Part shown: positions 36,447 to 46,386 of the stretch, in pieces
Layout of the letters: every line of letters starts with the position of its first letter
Numbering within the stretch: the first letter of the stretch is position 1
Source: Actinomycetes bacterium
GTDB lineage: Bacteria; Actinomycetota; Acidimicrobiia; Acidimicrobiales; JAMCPL01
Direction of reading: 5' to 3'
Assembly: GCA_021816935.1 (NCBI GenBank)
Contig: JAKAWR010000011.1
Location: forward strand, 43,796-107,795
DNA length: 64,000 nt
The notes under the pieces: generated by a model
The model's database searches: none
What the model saw: only the letters and a program-made list of their open reading frames with translations
Told to the model about the DNA's origin: nothing
Made by a program: the position numbers and the translations under genes

Positions 36447-38147
36447 ATGCGACCACGTATGAACAAGCAGCCTGATCCGGGGCCAGCTGCCAGCACGACT
36501 GCAGGGCTCCGGCCGCCGATCGACCGCAGGCAGTTCCTCCAGCTTGCCGCCGGAGCAGGCGCGACTGGGTTGGGTAGCTCGTTGCTCGCGTCCTGCTCCA
36601 GCTCATCGACACCATCCGGCCGGAAGCCCCTCGCAAACGGGATCAGCTCGCTGACGCCGAAGAAAGGAGGCAGGCTCGTATTCGGGCTCGACGCCGAAGT
36701 GTCGGGGTTCGATCCTTCCGTGTCGCCATGGCCGCCTGCGGGTGTTGACTACGCCGTCTCGCTGTTCGACCCTCTTGCAATCCTCATGGCCGACGGCACG
36801 GTGCGGCCGTACCTGGCGCAGTCGATTACCCCGAATGCGGACTATACGGTCTGGACCATTACGATGCGACCGAACGTCTTGTTCCATGACGGGACACCTT
36901 GCGATGCCAAGGCCATTGCCTACAACTTCGACCACTTCAACAAGTCCGAGTTCTTCGTCTTCCTCACCGATATGAAAGCGGCGAAAGTCACCGGGCCTCT
37001 CACCGTCGATATCGAGATGAACAGCCCCTGGGTGCCCTTCCCGGCATTCCTCACCGGCTCGGTCGGTGCTCAGGTGGGCTGGATAGCGGCACCCTCGATG
37101 CTGAGGAGCAGCAACGGCGCCGCTAACCCCGTCGGGACGGGACCGTTCAAGTTTGTCGAGTGGATACCCAACGATCACATGACCGCCGAGAGGAACCCGC
37201 ACTACTGGAGGTCGGGCCTGCCCTACCTCGACCAGATCGAGTACAGGCCCATACCAAGCTCTTCCTCGCGATCGAACGGTCTCCAGGCAGGAAATATCGA
37301 CATCATGATCGATGCGACGACCCAGGTCATGGTCGAGTACATGCACAACCCGGGTTATTCCTACATCGACACCCTCGGCGAACACATTGGCGAGCCATCG
37401 GTCAACTTCGTCATGCTGAACATGACCCGTTCCCCGTTCGACAACCTCCTAGCACGCAAGGCACTCGCCTACGCTACCGATGTCGAGCGATACAACAAGG
37501 TGATAGCCAACAATGTTCCCGCCGTCCTGGACGGGCCATTCGTACCGGGAAGCCCCTACTACGTCCCGACCGGCTACCCGACGTATGACCTCAAGCAGGC
37601 CAGTGCTCTCGTCAGGCAGTACCAGTCGTCCACCGGCAAGCGCTTCGAGTTCACCATCCAGGGGCCAGCGGGAGGTGCAACAGAGACGGAGATACTGAGC
37701 TTCTGGCAGGGCACCTGGCAGCAGGCCGGCATGTCGGTAAACACATCCCTCGTCGCTGAAGCCGCCATGATCGACAATGCCATCAACCACAAGTTCGACG
37801 CCATTGACTGGACCCAGTTCTCCGCACCGGACCCCGATTGCAACTACGCGTTCTGGCGCTCCGGATCCTTGGCTAACTTCCCCGGCAACGACGACGGCTC
37901 GATAGACGCAGAGCTCGTTTCCGCGCGTTCAAGTACAAACTTGGCCGTCCGGCGGCAGGCCTACCAGGCCGTGTCGAAACACCTCGCCGCCGACCTCCCC
38001 TATATCTGGACCAACTCCGCCCCCTATGCGGTTATGGCCGGAGCGCACACCATGAACTTCGCCAACCCCACCTCACCCGACGGTGGCAAGGCCCTTGGCA
38101 TGAAGGACGGCTTCATCTGGCCAACCCAGATCTGGCTCAACGACTGA
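36447..38147 (+). CDS. peptide/nickel ABC transporter substrate-binding lipoprotein
   Basis: A 566-residue family 5 solute-binding protein. The N-terminus combines a twin-arginine motif (DRRQFLQL) with a lipobox (LLASC, Cys near residue 50), so export by Tat and lipid anchoring are predicted. The body carries typical SBP_bac_5 features such as GLDAEVSGFDPS, NVLFHDGTPCDAKAI and VGTGPFKFVEW. Ligands are oligopeptides or similar molecules. It is the first gene of a complete five-gene importer on the plus strand. Confidence 0.93.
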   Translation: MRPRMNKQPDPGPAASTTAGLRPPIDRRQFLQLAAGAGATGLGSSLLASCSSSSTPSGRKPLANGISSLTPKKGGRLVFGLDAEVSGFDPSVSPWPPAGVDYAVSLFDPLAILMADGTVRPYLAQSITPNADYTVWTITMRPNVLFHDGTPCDAKAIAYNFDHFNKSEFFVFLTDMKAAKVTGPLTVDIEMNSPWVPFPAFLTGSVGAQVGWIAAPSMLRSSNGAANPVGTGPFKFVEWIPNDHMTAERNPHYWRSGLPYLDQIEYRPIPSSSSRSNGLQAGNIDIMIDATTQVMVEYMHNPGYSYIDTLGEHIGEPSVNFVMLNMTRSPFDNLLARKALAYATDVERYNKVIANNVPAVLDGPFVPGSPYYVPTGYPTYDLKQASALVRQYQSSTGKRFEFTIQGPAGGATETEILSFWQGTWQQAGMSVNTSLVAEAAMIDNAINHKFDAIDWTQFSAPDPDCNYAFWRSGSLANFPGNDDGSIDAELVSARSSTNLAVRRQAYQAVSKHLAADLPYIWTNSAPYAVMAGAHTMNFANPTSPDGGKALGMKDGFIWPTQIWLND

Positions 38148-38257
38148 CCAGGCAACCGATGCCCCGACTGGTAGAGGGGCCCAGCCGTCCAGAGGGAATA
38201 TCGTGAGTTGCCATCCTTTTCAACCGCTGGGTGCGCCGTTAGCGGGGCCATAGGGCG

Positions 38258-39211
38258 ATGGCCAGGCTCACCGCCTCGGTGGCAACAAGGCTGCTCATGC
38301 TCGTAGTGGTGCTGTTCGTAATCAGCATCTCGGTGTTCCTGCTCGTCCACCTGCTGCCCGGCAACCCCGCGTACGCCATCCTCGGACCCGGAGCCACGCC
38401 TGCGGGCGTGGAGCGCGTCGTGCACGAGCTCGGGCTGAACAAGCCCCTCACCACCCAGTACCTGAGCTGGTTCGGCCGGGCTGTGCGCGGGAACCTCGGC
38501 AACTCCTACCTCACGCATCAGCCAGTGGGGGCCACGATCGGCCACGCTTTCCCCGTCGACCTGGAGCTCGTCATCCTCTCCCAGGTGATCGCCTTCGCGA
38601 TTGCCATACCCATGGCAGTTGCAGCCGCAAGGCACCAGGGCAAGTGGATCGACAGGACATTCACTGCCGGATCGTTCGGGATGCTGTCCATGCCTCCGTT
38701 CGTGATCGGGGTTCCCCTCCTGCTTGCGCTGGCGGTAACAGCCCACCTCTTCCCCGCTACAGGCTACATCCCGATCTATAAGGAGTTTCTTACCAACCTT
38801 CACGAGATGCTGCTCCCCTCCATCACGCTCGCGATCGGTTCGGTGGCCGTTTACTACCGGCTCCTCAGGTCCGATCTGATCTCCACGCTCCAGGAGGAGT
38901 TCGTAACCCTTGCCCGCTCGAAGGGACTATCCGATAGAGCGGTCATGTACCGCCATGCGCTACGACCGTCGACCATCCCCCTAGTCACTGCAACTGCCAT
39001 CAACGTCGGATCACTGCTCGGGGGAGCGGTGATCGTCGAGTACATCTTCGACCTGCCGGGTATGGGGCTACTCCTCGTGAACGGGATCAACAGCCGTGAC
39101 TACATGATGGTCCAAGGCGTCATCCTTACTCTGGCAACCGCCTTCGTAATAATCAACTTCCTGGCTGACATCCTCTACCGCGTTATCGATCCGAGGGTTC
39201 GGCATGCCTAA
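38258..39211 (+). CDS. peptide ABC transporter permease, DppB type
   Basis: The 317-residue permease has six predicted membrane helices, the N-terminal LLVHLLPGNPA segment of DppB/OppB proteins and the EAA loop HALRPSTIPLVTATA. It follows the binding-protein gene after 110 bases and overlaps the next permease gene by eight bases. Confidence 0.93.
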   Translation: MARLTASVATRLLMLVVVLFVISISVFLLVHLLPGNPAYAILGPGATPAGVERVVHELGLNKPLTTQYLSWFGRAVRGNLGNSYLTHQPVGATIGHAFPVDLELVILSQVIAFAIAIPMAVAAARHQGKWIDRTFTAGSFGMLSMPPFVIGVPLLLALAVTAHLFPATGYIPIYKEFLTNLHEMLLPSITLAIGSVAVYYRLLRSDLISTLQEEFVTLARSKGLSDRAVMYRHALRPSTIPLVTATAINVGSLLGGAVIVEYIFDLPGMGLLLVNGINSRDYMMVQGVILTLATAFVIINFLADILYRVIDPRVRHA

Positions 39212-40271
39212 CGAGCCGGTACCCACATGCCGGAGCGTAACCGGTGCCGCCGGGGTTGGCGGGGTTGGTGGGGCAGGGATAAGCCTGACCGATGCCACAG
39301 CAGAGTCGGGGCGGCACGGCGGTCCGGACGGGGCCGGCAGCGGAGCGGGAACGGGCACAATGAGCGCTGCGGGCGGAACGGGTAAGGGGAACGGTACAAG
39401 ACGGGCGGTCGGGAACGGTAAGGGGGGGGACGCAACCGGGGTAGGCGCCAGGTCAAGGCGGCGCCTTGGCCCCGCCTTCTGGGTTGCCGCCGCTTGGACT
39501 TGCGTAATCGTTCTGGCCGCCATCTTCGCCAACCTGCTGCCGTTGACCAATCCGAACTTGATTGGTGCAGGCCCGCCCAGCGCGGCGCCGAGCCTGCATC
39601 ACTTCCTCGGTACCGACGAACTTGGTCGCGACATCCTCTCCCGGATCGTCTTCGGTGCACGCGTGTCACTCGTGGTCGGGTTCGCCTCGATAGCGGTCGC
39701 GGCCGTTATCGGTGGAGGCTTGGGCATCGTTGCAGGATATATAGGGGGGGTGTTCGACTGGTTGGCGAACGCAGTCGCCTACATCATCCTGGCGTTCCCT
39801 CCGCTCCTTCTGCTTCTGGCAATAGCCGCGTTCTCACACCAGACGATCCCGAAGCTCGTTGCCGAATTCGCCTTCCTCGCCCTCGCTCCCCTGTTCCGGA
39901 TCACCCGAGCCTCCACGCTGGCGGTGGCCGGCAGGGAGTACGTGCAGGCTGCCGTGGCGAGTGGTGCCAGCAGGCTCCGGATCCTCGTACGCGAAGTCCT
40001 GCCGGCAGTTCTCCCGTCAGTAATCTCCTATGCCATTCTCGGCGTTGCCATAGTGATCGTTGGAGAAGGCTCACTTGCCTTCCTCGGTCTGTCGGTTGCG
40101 ATCCCCGCTCCCTCATGGGGCAACATGATCGCTGAAGGCAGGACTCTCCTCACCTTGGACCCGTGGATCTCGCTCATCCCATCGCTGGCGATGCTGAGCC
40201 TCCTGCTCGCTCTCAACCTCTGTGCCGACAAACTGGGAGAGTACTTCGAGGTGAGGGAGGCCAAACTATGA
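39204..40271 (+). CDS. peptide ABC transporter permease, DppC type
   Basis: The second permease (355 residues) has the LGTDELGRDILSRIVFGARVS motif region (LGTDELGRDILSR quoted) and an EAA loop near 240-260. Its first 95 residues are a Gly/Thr/Ala-rich low-complexity tail of repeated G-A-G-T-type units not found in ordinary DppC. The start overlaps dppB; the stop overlaps the ATPase start (ATGA). Confidence 0.92.
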   Translation: MPNEPVPTCRSVTGAAGVGGVGGAGISLTDATAESGRHGGPDGAGSGAGTGTMSAAGGTGKGNGTRRAVGNGKGGDATGVGARSRRRLGPAFWVAAAWTCVIVLAAIFANLLPLTNPNLIGAGPPSAAPSLHHFLGTDELGRDILSRIVFGARVSLVVGFASIAVAAVIGGGLGIVAGYIGGVFDWLANAVAYIILAFPPLLLLLAIAAFSHQTIPKLVAEFAFLALAPLFRITRASTLAVAGREYVQAAVASGASRLRILVREVLPAVLPSVISYAILGVAIVIVGEGSLAFLGLSVAIPAPSWGNMIAEGRTLLTLDPWISLIPSLAMLSLLLALNLCADKLGEYFEVREAKL

Positions 40272-41389
40272 CCGATCCAGGCGGTGAAGCTGGCCTTGTC
40301 GAGAGGGAAGGCGAGTTCGGGGGGGATGGCGGGGGCGGCCCCCCCGGCGCATCTCCGCTACTGGAATTGCGCTCTCTCGAGACCACCTACACAACCGATC
40401 GGGGCGATCTGAAGGTGCTGGATGGTGTGTCGCTGGCGCTCGACGCCGGACGCATCCTCGGCCTCGTCGGCGAATCGGGATCGGGAAAGACGGCGCTGCT
40501 CCGTTCTGTCATGGGACTTTTCCCCACGTCGCACGTCCGTATGTCCGGCCACGTACTCCTCGACGGCCAAGACCTGCTCGGGCTGGACCGGCAGGCGCTG
40601 CGCCGGCTCTGGGGAAGCCGGATAGCGATGGTCTTCCAGGATCCCATGAGCTCTCTCAACCCGGTCATGAGGGTCGGCAGGCAAGTCTCCGAAGGCCCGA
40701 GAACCAGCCGGCATCTCGGGCGATCGGAGGCGAGGGAACTCGCGTTAGCCACACTGCGCTCAGCCGGCATACGCGACGCCAGCGAGATCTACGGCCGCTT
40801 CCCGCACCAACTCTCCGGAGGGCTGCGCCAGCGGGTCGCTATCGCTATCGCAATTGCGAGCGCTCCACAGCTGCTCCTTGCTGACGAACCCACGACGAGT
40901 CTAGACGTGACGATACAGGCCCAGATCCTCTATCTCCTTGGTACTCTTGCCCGGCAGCGCCGTATCGCCGTAGTACTCGTCACGCACGATCTCGCCGTAG
41001 CAGCATCGACCTCGGACACCATCGCGGTCATGTACGCAGGCCGCATCGTCGAGATGGGTCCCGCTGCCACCGTGATGGCAGTACCCAGGATGCGCTACAC
41101 CCAGGCACTGATCCGGACCTCTCCGCAGGCCCACCACGAGCCTGGCGCTCGGCTCGAGGTTATCCCCGGACGGCCAGCCGATCCGATCGACTTGGCACCG
41201 GGTTGCGCGTTCGCACCGCGCTGCGGCTACGCCGATGAACGCTGCCTCACGATCCGGCCGGAGCTCGAGATCACCCAAAGCGACACCACCCACCGTTTTG
41301 CGTGCTGGAACCCTTCGGACAGCCGGATGGTCGCGCCAGAAGGACCGGCCCTTCGCCAACGGGACGACGATGAGCGACCTGCCACCTGA
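40268..41389 (+). CDS. peptide ABC transporter ATPase, DppD type
   Basis: A 373-residue ATPase. Walker A is [10 protein letters not shown], the signature is LSGGLRQRV and Walker B is [12 protein letters not shown]. The C-terminal oligopeptide-transporter domain contains the cysteine motif [14 protein letters not shown] of this subfamily. The N-terminus has a Gly-rich stretch. It starts four bases inside the permease stop and overlaps the next ATPase gene by 20 bases. Confidence 0.93.
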   Translation: MTDPGGEAGLVEREGEFGGDGGGGPPGASPLLELRSLETTYTTDRGDLKVLDGVSLALDAGRILGLVGESGSGKTALLRSVMGLFPTSHVRMSGHVLLDGQDLLGLDRQALRRLWGSRIAMVFQDPMSSLNPVMRVGRQVSEGPRTSRHLGRSEARELALATLRSAGIRDASEIYGRFPHQLSGGLRQRVAIAIAIASAPQLLLADEPTTSLDVTIQAQILYLLGTLARQRRIAVVLVTHDLAVAASTSDTIAVMYAGRIVEMGPAATVMAVPRMRYTQALIRTSPQAHHEPGARLEVIPGRPADPIDLAPGCAFAPRCGYADERCLTIRPELEITQSDTTHRFACWNPSDSRMVAPEGPALRQRDDDERPAT

Positions 41390-42365
41390 GAAGACGCACT
41401 CGGACGGTGCCGCGACTGCGGTGCTCTCGGTAACGGACCTGGTGGTCGAGCTTCCTCTGGGGCTCCAGAGAAAGGTCCATGCGGTCTCGGGCGTTTCGTT
41501 CGAGATCGGCAGAGACGAGACACTCGGCCTCGTCGGTGAATCTGGCTGTGGCAAGTCTACCCTCGCCAAGGCGCTGGTGAGGCTCGTCAGTCCCCTAAGC
41601 GGGAAGGTGCTTCTATCTGGCCAGGATGTAACGCGCGCCCGGGGGAAGGCACTCCGCTCCTTACGCCGCAATGCACAGCTCATTTTCCAGGACCCCATCT
41701 CGTCACTCAACCCGAGGAGGACCGTACTGGCGTCGCTTCTCGAGACCATGTCCATCTGGAGCACCGGGGATAGCGATAGGGCGGTCCGCCTTCTGGAGCA
41801 GGTTGGCCTCGATCCGTCCCTCGTTGCGAACCGCCTCCCTACCCAGCTGTCGGGCGGCCAATGCCAGCGGGTCAGCGTTGCGAGGGCACTCTCACTGTCG
41901 CCGTCCCTTCTGATCTGCGACGAGCCCGTGTCGGCACTCGACGTCTCGGTGCAGGCACAGATCCTCAACCTTCTGCAGGACATCCGCGAGCATCACAAGC
42001 TCGCGACCCTCTTCATCTCGCACGACCTGTCCGTCGTGCGGAACATCAGCAACCGGATTGCCGTGATGTACATGGGCAAACTCTGCGAGCTCGGATCGGC
42101 GAATGAGGTCTACTACCGGCCCCTACATCCGTATACCCGGCTGCTGCTCGATTCGGTCCCCGGCCTGCGCTCTGCCGGGACGGGTGAGCCGCACGCTGCC
42201 GGCGCGCCATCAGCCGTCAATGCGCCATCAGCAATCAACCCGCCGACCGGATGCCGGTTCCACACGAGATGCCCATTCGCCGACGATATCTGTAGCTTGC
42301 AGGCTCCGCCAATGCTGGAGATCACACCCGGTCACGCGGCGGCGTGCCACCACCCACTGACCTGA
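41370..42365 (+). CDS. peptide ABC transporter ATPase, DppF type
   Basis: The 331-residue second ATPase has Walker A GESGCGKSTL, Walker B LLICDEPVSALD, the H-loop SHDLSV and the C-terminal cysteine motif CRFHTRCPFADDIC. The ABC signature reads LSGGQCQRV, where family members have LSGGQRQRV; Arg to Cys is unusual. A short insert of repeated AP(S)AVNAPSA units lies near the C-terminal domain. It completes the importer. Confidence 0.93.
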   Translation: MSDLPPEKTHSDGAATAVLSVTDLVVELPLGLQRKVHAVSGVSFEIGRDETLGLVGESGCGKSTLAKALVRLVSPLSGKVLLSGQDVTRARGKALRSLRRNAQLIFQDPISSLNPRRTVLASLLETMSIWSTGDSDRAVRLLEQVGLDPSLVANRLPTQLSGGQCQRVSVARALSLSPSLLICDEPVSALDVSVQAQILNLLQDIREHHKLATLFISHDLSVVRNISNRIAVMYMGKLCELGSANEVYYRPLHPYTRLLLDSVPGLRSAGTGEPHAAGAPSAVNAPSAINPPTGCRFHTRCPFADDICSLQAPPMLEITPGHAAACHHPLT

Positions 42366-42691
42366 GGTACGGCGCAGCCTCAAGGATTCCGGCGAATCCG
42401 TACACCCATTCCGGACTTGTCGTACACACCTGCCGGACCGGGGAGCCAGCGGCCACGTAGCGGCCGGCGTATGGGCCCTTTCCCGCTTCCTTTGCCTCCA
42501 CTGGCGGCACCGTTTACTGTTCGGGTTGCTTGAAGGCATCCCAGAGCCCATGCGCTTCATGCGCACCTTCCCCGAGCACGGCGCTATTTTTCTTTTCCTT
42601 CATTACGCAACATTAGGACTACTCCCCGGTTATAGTATCCAATGAACCGAAGACGACGGGTCTTTGTCATAGCCACAAGGAGTGATTTGCC
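42366..42691. other. intergenic region after the importer operon
   Basis: The 326 bases hold no convincing gene. A small inverted repeat TGCGC/GCGCA (42551-42565) precedes a T-rich run near 42586 and might contribute to termination. An AT-richer stretch with TATAGT (near 42636) could contain a promoter for the following surface-protein gene, whose AAGGAG ribosome site lies about nine bases before the ATG at 42692. Confidence 0.4.
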
Positions 42692-44594
42692 ATGCGGAAC
42701 GGCATTTTCAGTATTCTTCGTACGTTGGCGGCTTGGTGCAAGCGTGCGCCAACCATAGTCTCGACTAAGCCAGCAACGCGCTCGATGGCGCAGGCCGCGT
42801 TGTTCCTCCTGGCAGCGGGGACCGTATCCTTCTCGCTATCGCCGCCTTCTGCCGGTGCCGCTTGGTCTACCGCCAGAGGTACTCGGTGTGAACCCGGCCT
42901 CGGGCCCGGTCACCGGCGGCACCAGCGTCGAGGTCACCGGGGCCAACTTCGCATCGGGAGCGACGGTCGACTTCGGATCAGTTCCTGCCACAAACGTGAC
43001 CGTTGTCTCGTTAATCGAGATAACGGCTGACTCACCCGCCCAGGCAGCGGGAACGGTGAACGTGACCGTCACGACCCCGGGAGGTACGAGCAGCACGTCA
43101 ACGGCCGACCAGTTCACCTACAATTCGGTATTGAGCGCTCCAACCGTGACCGGTGTGAACCCGGCCTCGGGCCCGGTCACCGGCGGCACCAGCGTCGAGG
43201 TCACCGGGGCCAACTTCGCATCGGGAGCGACGGTCGACTTCGGATCAGTTCCTGCCACAAACGTGACCGTTGTCTCGTTAATCGAGATAACGGCTGACTC
43301 ACCCGCCCAGGCAGCGGGAACGGTGAACGTGACCGTCACGACCCCGGGAGGTACGAGCAGCACGTCAACGGCCGACCAGTTCACCTACCAGGCCGCCTAC
43401 ACGCCACTCGCACCGACCCGCATCTGCGACACGCGGAGCGGGAACCCTTCATCGCTCTCCGGCCCGGCGGCCCAGTGTAACGGCAAGACGCTGGCACCCG
43501 GTAAGGTTCTCGACGTCACCGTCGAGAACCTGGCGGGCGTGCCGGCTTCCGGCGTATCTGCCGTAGCCCTGAACGTCACCGCCATAAACCCCGCAGGCAA
43601 CGGCTACCTGACCGTCTACCCGGCCGGCGAGGCCGCTCCCATGGCCTCGAACCTCAATTTCAACAGCCGTGATGTCGTAGCGAACCTCGTGGAAGTGGGC
43701 ATAGGAGCCGGCGGCCAGGTTGCAATCGTTTCTAACGCTGCAACGGATATCGTGGTAGACATGGAGGGCTACTACTCTGTCGCCAGCTCACCCGGAGCGG
43801 GTTACTACGACCCGACTAGCCCTGCCCGGATCTGCGACACGCGGAGCGGGAACCCCTCCTCGCTGTCAGGCCCGGTAGCCCAGTGCAACGGCCATACCCT
43901 CTCTACCGGCACTACTCTGAAAGTGGCGATTGGGGGCGTATCGCCCGTACCGGCAAGCGGCGTCAGCGCTGTGGCACTCAACGTGACGGCCGTCGACTTC
44001 ACGAACAACGGCTACCTCACCGTTTTCCCCGCCGGAGGCAACCCACCGGTCGCCTCCAACGTGAACTTCGTGAAGGGCCAGGGGGCGGTGCCCAATGCCG
44101 TGGTCGTGCCATTGGGATCGTCCGGAGATATCGAGATTTTCGGGAACGCACGCACGGATATCGTGATTGACGTGGTCGGTTGGTACACCTCGCGGGGCGG
44201 GACGGGCTCCCAGTTCAATGCCATGCCGGCTCCCGTACGGATCTGCGATACGAGACCAGGCAATCCCTCCTCGTTGTCAGGCTCTGCAGCCCAGTGCAAT
44301 GGCCACGCTATGGCCAGCGGAACTACCGCTGCCATTCGGGTTGCCGGCGTCGGCGGAGTCCCGTCGGGAGCCAAGGCCGTTGCCGTGAATGTGACGGTGA
44401 CGAACACGCCTACTAGCGGGTACCTCACAGCCTTCCCGGGCGGTACGCAGCCCACGGCCTCCAATCTGAACTGGACAAGAGGCGAGACGGTGCCGAACCT
44501 CGCCATCGCCGAGTTGAGCCCGTCTGGCACCCTGAGCCTCTATTGCTCTGCCGGCACCGACGTAATCGTGGACGTCCTTGGCTGGTACCAGTGA
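42692..44594 (+). CDS. secreted TIG/IPT surface protein, frameshifted near its signal peptide
   Basis: A start with a good AAGGAG site (42692) opens a signal peptide (ALFLLAAGTVSFSLSPPSAGAA) that soon runs into a frame encoding no domain. The adjacent frame, open from 42855 to 44594, encodes two identical IPT/TIG immunoglobulin-like domains (GVNPASGPVTGGTSVEVTG) and three repeats of about 130 residues starting with (P/A)RICDTR(S/P)GNPSSLSG and ending in D(I/V)VGWY or similar. One insertion or deletion between about 42855 and 42885 would join signal and domains into a roughly 630-residue secreted protein. The frameshift may be real, a phase switch, or a sequence error. Confidence 0.72.
42885..43121 (+). 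repeat. perfect 237-bp direct repeat, first copy
   Basis: This stretch encodes the first IPT/TIG domain and is base-for-base identical to 43152-43388, 267 bases downstream. Identity including silent positions implies a recent duplication or gene conversion. Confidence 0.93.
43152..43388 (+). repeat. perfect 237-bp direct repeat, second copy
   Basis: The second identical copy, encoding the second IPT/TIG domain. The 30 bases between the copies encode a short linker. Recombination between the copies would remove exactly one domain and keep the frame (267 is divisible by three). Confidence 0.93.
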
Positions 44595-44710
44595 GGGACC
44601 GCGTTCCCCGAGGGGCCGATTGAACCGAGGACCGTGGACGCCCACTCAGGAATCGCATCTATCTGCCCGATCCCGGCGAAATAGCCACCTGCCCTACTAC
44701 CAAGAGGCTC

Positions 44711-44876
44711 TAAGGGCCCGTGTCATAATTAGTGGGATGATATCCGGCGAGTCAGGGGCGTCATCTGGCAAGGACGAGGACACAGATGTACCAGGGAGTA
44801 CATCGAGGACGAGGACACAGCCAGGGGCGTCATCTGGCCGTCGGGATCGCTCAATTAATTATGACACGGGCCCTAA
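44711..44876. mobile_element. MITE-like element, copy 2 (160 bp, TAA target duplication)
   Basis: The element at 44714-44873 has the same 18-bp terminal inverted repeats as copy 1 and is flanked by TAA at 44711-44713 and 44874-44876. Its interior carries 69 bp more than copy 1, including a second copy of CAGGGGCGTCATCTGGC, two copies of ACGAGGACACAG and the palindrome GATGTAC/GTACATC. The adjacent permease's TAG stop consists of target-duplication bases plus the first element base. No protein is encoded. Confidence 0.88.
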
Positions 44877-46360
44877 GTGGCTTCCTGGCGCTGTGGCCGT
44901 CGCCTTGGCCTTGATGCGGCGGCGCGTGTTGCTGCCTTCGCCTTGATGCGCGGAACGGCCCCGAACACGTAGCCGGTCGAGAGAATCAGGAGCGCCACCA
45001 CGACCGCCGCCGGGGCGATCGACAGGTGAGACGGGTGCTTCGGGTCCGAGAATGCCCCCACCAGCATGAGCACAGCGAAGACCACCATCCCGAAGACCGC
45101 CAGAGGCTTGAACATCACCAGCTTGAAAGTCCGTACACGGTCCTTCTCCCTGCGCCGCAACACCAGCACGCACCAGCTCGCTGCGGCATAGATACCCGCT
45201 TCGAGTACCGAGCCCACAGCGACGAGCAGAAGCCACTGACCGGTTGCAAAAACCACTGCGGCGACTACACCGGAGGCTAGGCCGAGGAAGAGCACCGCCG
45301 CCCATGGCACCGCCTTCAAGTTGAGCTTCGAGAAAACCCTGGGCAGCAACCCCTCCCGGGCCGCAGCGTACATGAACCTCGAAGCCACCAGGAAGCCCCC
45401 GTTGAAGGTATTGACCGCCGCTACCATGGTCACTCCCAGCATCCAGAACATGCCCGCCTCGCCGAGCGCCGCCTTGCCCACGAGGAGCTGCGGGTATGAA
45501 CTGTGATGCGCACGCCCGATGGGCACTGCGTGGGCGGTAGCCACCGAGAAGATCGCCGAGACCGCAAAGAGGATAATCGGAGCTATGAAGAGGGCGCGGG
45601 TTATCAGCCGCGGGCTATTGACCTCTTCCGCCGCGGTCGTCACCCACTCGAAGGCGGCGAAGACGAACACCGCATACACAAGAGCCTCAACCCCGTGGTA
45701 GGCACCTCTTCCGAAGATGTTGAACGGGTGGCCGTAGGTGCCGTGGACCGTGAACAGCGAGGTCACCGACAGCGCTAACGTAGAGAGGAGCACGGTAGCA
45801 GTCACGATAGCCTGCAGCCGCCCGGCTATCCTGACTCCGCCAAGGTTGCCGCCGACCGCGAACGCCAGCAACCCAATAATCCACGCGTATGCCGCAATCG
45901 AAGGCCCACCGACCACGTGCTGTATTGCCGAGCCGATAAGGAACGCGTCGGCAGCTATGACCAGCAGCACGCTCGTCAGGTAGGCGAACGTCACGACCAG
46001 GGAGAAGCGCTCCCCCATCGCTCTCGCCATGTAGAGCCGGATCCCGGCTGCCGTGGGGTACAGCCCGTTGAGCTCCGAGAAAAGCCCTGACACGAGAAGG
46101 ATCAGCAACCCGGCGATAAGAATCGCCAGCCACGTACTCGCACCTCCGGTGTAGGTGAGCACGGACACGATGGCGATGTAGTCGATGACGGCAAAGGCAA
46201 GGCCCGTGCTCGTCATCGTCGCCCCCGTCAGAGAAAGCGATCGCCGGAGCTGGCCGCCGGCTGCGACCGTCCCGGTCGGGGGGGCCGGCGCTACCGGCGC
46301 TACCGTCCCGGCGGCTGAGGCTTCGACGGCAGCGGTGCGTGCCACTGCATCAGCCGGCAT
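44873..46360 (-). CDS. amino acid permease (APC superfamily)
   Basis: From the ATG at 46360 this is a 495-residue transporter with about 12 membrane segments. The first reads LTGATMTSTGLAFAVIDYIAIVS, and the region near residue 80 (GLFSELNGLYPTAAGIRLY) is typical of APC amino-acid transporters, with the first-helix Gly-rich motif replaced by TSTGLAF. The N-terminus carries an Ala/Pro-rich stretch. A longer reading to 46735 overlaps the SCP2 gene. With the class III aminotransferase upstream, import and transamination of an amino acid or amine is plausible. The stop codon adjoins the mobile element. Confidence 0.87.
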   Translation of the reverse strand: MPADAVARTAAVEASAAGTVAPVAPAPPTGTVAAGGQLRRSLSLTGATMTSTGLAFAVIDYIAIVSVLTYTGGASTWLAILIAGLLILLVSGLFSELNGLYPTAAGIRLYMARAMGERFSLVVTFAYLTSVLLVIAADAFLIGSAIQHVVGGPSIAAYAWIIGLLAFAVGGNLGGVRIAGRLQAIVTATVLLSTLALSVTSLFTVHGTYGHPFNIFGRGAYHGVEALVYAVFVFAAFEWVTTAAEEVNSPRLITRALFIAPIILFAVSAIFSVATAHAVPIGRAHHSSYPQLLVGKAALGEAGMFWMLGVTMVAAVNTFNGGFLVASRFMYAAAREGLLPRVFSKLNLKAVPWAAVLFLGLASGVVAAVVFATGQWLLLVAVGSVLEAGIYAAASWCVLVLRRREKDRVRTFKLVMFKPLAVFGMVVFAVLMLVGAFSDPKHPSHLSIAPAAVVVALLILSTGYVFGAVPRIKAKAATRAAASRPRRRPQRQEAT

Positions 46361-46386
46361 GTCGCGCACTACGGCAAACCTACCGG

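Noticed and set aside
43118..43384. Minus-strand frames opposite the identical TIG repeats
   Set aside because: They are antisense readings of the duplicated domains; their similarity to one another only reflects the DNA repeat.
44595..44710. Possible small gene between the surface protein and the second element
   Set aside because: No frame with a start and gene-like composition was found; nothing is seen in this stretch.
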